From Artemia franciscana (taxonomy: Eukaryota > Arthropoda > Branchiopoda > Anostraca > Artemiidae): 64,000 nucleotides of DNA. The stretch is taken from assembly GCF_032884065.1 (NCBI RefSeq), contig NC_088867.1:23566281-23630280 (forward strand), given 5' to 3'. Shown here one piece after another: positions 60,300 to 64,000 of this stretch; within the stretch, counting starts at the first letter, position 1; each line of letters starts with the position of its first letter. The position numbers and the translations under genes are program-made. The notes under the pieces were generated by a model, which worked only from the letters and a program-made list of their open reading frames with translations, was not told where the DNA came from and did no database searches.

Positions 60300-61720
60300 T
60301 GGGTCAGTAGTAATAGTAGTATTAGTAGTGGGCCGGAGAGCTTCAACTTGATACCCTCAGTCGTTCGTGAGATATTGCTGGTAAGTTCTTTAGACAACCA
60401 GCTTGCATATATTACCTTTTTATTTAGCTTTATGACAGCTTAAAATATCAATGAAAGTTTCAACTTAATACCCTTAGCCATTCCTGAGATATTGTTGATC
60501 TACCGTTCGACACCCAGCATGTACCTAATGCCTTTTCGTTTAGTTTACATACCCCTCACCTTCCCTTAAGCGCTTCATCTTGATACCCTATTCAGTGCCT
60601 GAATTATTGCATCTTTGTCATTTTGACAACCTGGATGTAGTTGAACTCTTTTGATTTAATCAAGTAGCAGTAGTAATAGTAGTAGCCCCGAAAATTTCAA
60701 CTTAATACCCTTACCTCCTCCTGTCATATTTATGTTACGCACTTTGACAACCGGCATGTATATAGTTTGTTTCAGTTTAGTTTTACATCCCCATCAAATT
60801 TTCATGAAATTTTCAATCGAATACTCTATTTCAGTCCTAAGATTTTCTGCCTATGACATCTTGACAACCTGGGTACTCTTAAATTATTGAGTTAGTTCAA
60901 ATGTACTAGTAGTAGCAGTAGAAGTAGTAACAATTGTAGCATTGATATTGGTAGCCCTGGAAATTTTGGCTCAATACTCTAGACATTGCTGGGATATTGT
61001 TTATACATCCTTTTGGTAACCCGCGTATGCACAGTGTGCTTTGATTCAGTTCCATATTCCCCTCAAATGTTCTAAAAGCTTCAGTTTAATGCTCTAAGCT
61101 GTTCCTGACATATTGCTGATGCGCCCTTTAGACAACCTACATGCACATAGTGTGTTTGATTTAGTTCAACACCAGCCCTTACCATTCCCTAAAATTTTTA
61201 CCATAATATCCTCATCCTTAGCAATAGTAGCTTTGTAGTATCATTAGTAATAGAAGAAGCAATGTTTGCTTTGACTCAGTTCAACACTCCCCTCAACAAT
61301 CTGTGAAAATTTCACCTTAATACCCTTAGCCTTGGTAATAGCAGCACTAGTGGCAGTAGCAGTAGTTGTGTGCACAAAGGGCCTTTTCGTTAGTTCAACA
61401 TATCACTCAATATACCCTGAAAGTTTTAAGTTAACACTCTGAGCCGTTCCTGAGATATTCTCGGTATGCTCTTTGACAGCCTACTTCCACATTGCATGAT
61501 CTGATTTCATTTGAAATACTATGTGGACACAGGTCATCAAAAGACTATATAAGTTGTATCCCAATAACAGCTCAGAGTATTAAATTGAAACTTTCAAGGC
61601 ATATCGAAGAGGATTTTTGATCAACCAGAAGATACTATATATGTACTTCTGCTGCTACCTCTACTGCAAATACTACAACTTCTAAGGCAAAGGGTATTAT
61701 AGTGAAATTTTCAGGAAATT
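60300..61720. repeat. Degenerate ~120 bp tandem array H, copy 2
   Basis: Repeated themes: AGTTTCAACTTAATACCCTTAGCC (60,451; 60,690; 61,290), (C/G)CTGAGATATTGnTGAT, TTTGACAACCnGCATG, TAGTTCAACATnCCCCTCA and AGTAGTAnTAGTAGTA runs. Units are about 110-130 bases and heavily diverged, with some later ones (61,540-61,720) inverted. The same themes occur at 34.5-35.06 kb. No coding capacity is evident. Confidence 0.55.
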
Positions 61721-62034
61721 TTCGGGAGGGTGTTAAACTAAATAAAAAGATGCATTAAAATTCATTTTTCAGAGACAGTTGAAGGAATATAAAATTAAAT
61801 CAAAAGGCACTATGCGTATACAAGTTGCCAAAAGGGCATATGTGCAATATACTAGGAACACCTTGGAGTTTTACGTTGGATGTTTCAGAGCAAGTTATAG
61901 TCCAGGACTTTTAGCTCAAAAAAGGGTCGAACCCGGACAAAATTGCAATATAAACGAAAATGGTACCAAAATGATCAGAAAAAAATTCTGTACAACATAC
62001 TAAAAGTCCCCATAAATCCGAGTGGGGCGAGTAC

Positions 62035-62465
62035 CCGAAAAACAGGGGAAAAGGGGGAAATGCGGGGGAAAATGGGAAAAATGCCGAACATGCCCAGAAA
62101 ATAGTTTAAAGTGAGTTTTCTGGGGTTTTCACATACGCTGATTACGAAATTGACATCTAAAATTCAGTATAGAAAAAGAGTACTACGGAAAACGGGGGAA
62201 CAGGGGAAAGAGGGGAGAAAAGAGAAGAATACAGGGTAGGGGTAGAAAGCGGTTTGGAAGATATTTTCTGGGGTATTCCTATCTGGTGATTATGAAATTG
62301 AGATATAAAATGATATACAAAAATCGATTAACATGAAACGGGGAAATGGGGGGGGGGGGAGGGAGGGGAAAAAGGAAAATATACAGGGTAGGGGTAGAAA
62401 GCATGTGGAAATGTGTTTTCTAGGGTTTTTCTATCTGCTGATTATAAAATTGACATCTAAAACAA
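62035..62465. repeat. Three ~150 bp tandem units, purine-rich
   Basis: Each unit has a GGGGAAA-rich start, AGGGTAGGGGTAGAAAGC (second and third), GTTTTCTnGGGTTTTnCnTA and CTGATTA(C/T)(G/A)AAATTGACATCTAAAA, ending near 62,160, 62,310 and 62,465. A G-run at 62,348-62,359 lies in the third unit. Confidence 0.65.
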
Positions 62466-62669
62466 AGTTCGAGAACAAATACAGGAGATCTATAGAGGTT
62501 CGGCTACCCCATAGGTTCGGAAAAGGCAAAAAAAAATTCGAGAAAGAAATACGGAAAAATACTGAAATTACATTATTCCGTATTCCTCGCCGTTATCGAC
62601 AAGCGCGTGGGTTCGTCAACATAATCCTGTTCTAATTCGACATCCAGTAAGAGAAGCAAGGTAGACTAG

Positions 62670-64000
62670 TCACCGCGGAGTTCCAGTGCCGACGACAAAA
62701 CCTATCCTGACGGAATGACATCTAGCGGATCCAATAGTCCCCAGTCTGCGTGGATGCTTACACATGACGGGTCGAAACTGATGGGTCTAGAGTACAGTTC
62801 TAGTGAACAGCACGTTACTGCAACCGCAGCACGAATACAGAGAGATACTAAGGATCTACTGACGTTTCTTGAATTCCTTCTAGAGAACTCTCCTTTCACT
62901 AGTTCCACAGAGCTTAGAAGTATAGGTTCCGGGCTGATTGCCCATAAAGGCGTCAATACAGAGGATGCTAAAGCTGTAGGTGAGCTGATCCTCCAGCGCA
63001 TGGATGGCCAATCCGTCGAAAGTTTTTCATTCAGGAAGAAAGACAAAGTCGTTACACTGGCATCCGATGGGAACATTAGGATAAATGGCGAGATTTTGCA
63101 TATCGATCCTCCACTGCTTTTTCAACGTCTTTCGACTGCTGCCCATACATCTGAAAATGACATGGCAGAAACTCTACGTTACGAACTGTGCAGTTATCCG
63201 CCCGCTTTGTTTGAGAATCCTGGCATAATGCGTCAGCCAGACAAACCTGCACTAGCGAAAGCAATATGGAAAGAAGCGAACACGGACTCGATTCACCACC
63301 TGCCAGTGTCAGATCGTGTCACTGTAGTTGACGGAGGTTGGCTGCTTCAGCAAGTACCTTGGAAGATTGGTGATACTTATGATTCAATCTGTGACAGCTA
63401 TGTTTGTTTCGTTACTCGACGCTGTACCTCCCCTACTGTTGTCTTCGATGGATACAGCGCTGGTCCAACCACGAAAGATGCTACGCACAACCGACGGTGT
63501 AAGGGAAGCCAGTATCAAATGATCGATTTCAGTTTAGGGATGAAGCTCCAGAAAAAGAAGGAAGAGTTTTTGAGCAACTCTCAGAACAAACAGCGAATTA
63601 TAAGCTACATCGGGGAAAAACTCAGAGCCAAAGGATTTGAAGTCGTCCATGCGAAGGACGATGCTGACTATCTAATCGTGAAGACTGCCGTAAAGAAAGC
63701 AGAAAACTCTGAAACAATAGTTCTTGGCAACGACACTGACCTTCTGATTCTACTCTTGTATCACCTCCCGCCTAATGCAAAAACACTTTACTTCGAATCG
63801 TCAACGAACGCAAAAGAAGCGATAACACGGTTCTGGTGCCTCAACGAAGTGCAAAAAAAAATGGGAGAAGTATCCAGGCTGCTTCTGGTAGGGCACGCAC
63901 TCTTGGGATGTGACACGACCTCACGAGTTTTCGGACTTGGAAAGCAAGCTGTGCTACCTCTTTTGAAGAAGAGCGAAGTGTTCAGAAAAAAATGCAAAGT
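62670..64000 (+). CDS. FEN1/PIN-like nuclease-fold protein, uncharacterised family (partial at 3' end)
   Basis: Open for 443 codons to the window edge, with no stop or frameshift. The first in-frame ATG is at 62715; the frame opens after TAG at 62667-62669, and that same ACTAG could be a splice acceptor, so the start is unsettled. Counting from the ATG, the conserved acids of a FEN1/PIN fold appear in the right order: VVDGGW (Asp206), VVFDGY (Asp245), KDDADYLIV (Asp315, 316, 318), GNDTDLLILLLYH (Asp340, 342) and HALLGCDTTSRVFGLGK (Asp400), the last resembling the helix-hairpin region of FEN1/XPG. I know this HALxGCDTTS family as multi-copy and unnamed in many invertebrates. Substrate and role are unknown. 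It probably lies in RPC8 intron 2 and is more GC-rich than its surroundings. It could be a recently moved retrocopy. Confidence 0.75.

Noticed and set aside
61779-62003. 74-codon + frame preceded by a good acceptor, tested as RPC8 exon 3
   Set aside because: Joined to the exon ending at 59927 it meets a stop within a few codons, and the text has no RPC8 features.
62702-63264. Two minus-strand frames
   Set aside because: They are antisense shadows of the long + strand FEN/PIN-like frame.

Overview
This window is animal nuclear DNA: AT-rich, intron-heavy and full of degenerate transposons, with small exons bounded by GT/AG splice sites. The conserved exons point to an arthropod-like invertebrate. 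The mix of repeats (foldback elements sharing a GTAAGGAGCGACATTAAAAC core and a LINE with a YADD box) reminds me of the brine shrimp Artemia; that is recollection, not a search result. Most short open frames here are repeat shadows, and the real genes are split into exons.

Layout. (1) 1-21,070, + strand: five exons of the 3' end of an unc79-like gene (subunit of the NALCN sodium-leak channel complex) at 912-1161, 6702-6836, 15326-15448, 16380-16464 and 20732-20835. The introns carry LINE remnants, a (TA)n run, a large foldback and a 2.5 kb tandem-array element. (2) 21,100-31,760: intergenic, almost wholly nested repeats, including a roughly 6 kb palindromic composite. (3) 31,813-59,927, + strand: the first two coding exons of an RNA polymerase III subunit RPC8 (POLR3H) gene, separated by an intron of about 27.8 kb. 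(4) Inside that intron, on the opposite strand, lies a complete four-exon gene for a 188-residue single-domain rhodanese with a probable mitochondrial leader (exons 51978-51825, 48286-48098, 45934-45775, 40498-40435). (5) 62,670-64,000, + strand: a long open frame running off the window, encoding a FEN1/PIN-like nuclease-fold protein of an uncharacterised invertebrate family.

Repeats fall into recurring families: A/C, about 1.7 kb, with a foldback at one end and a short hairpin at the other (copies near 21.2, 25.7, 30.1, 38.4 and 53.8 kb); B, a GTCY microsatellite plus about 290 bp tandem units between short inverted ends (12.4, 27.2 and 55.3 kb), resembling the DINE-1/HINE type of Helentron-related element; several foldback elements; several ~120-150 bp degenerate arrays; and LINE fragments of at least two types. 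A segment at 36.7-40.1 kb is duplicated at 52.4-57.6 kb, so direct repeats flank the nested rhodanese gene. No CRISPR array, rRNA gene or intact tRNA gene was seen.
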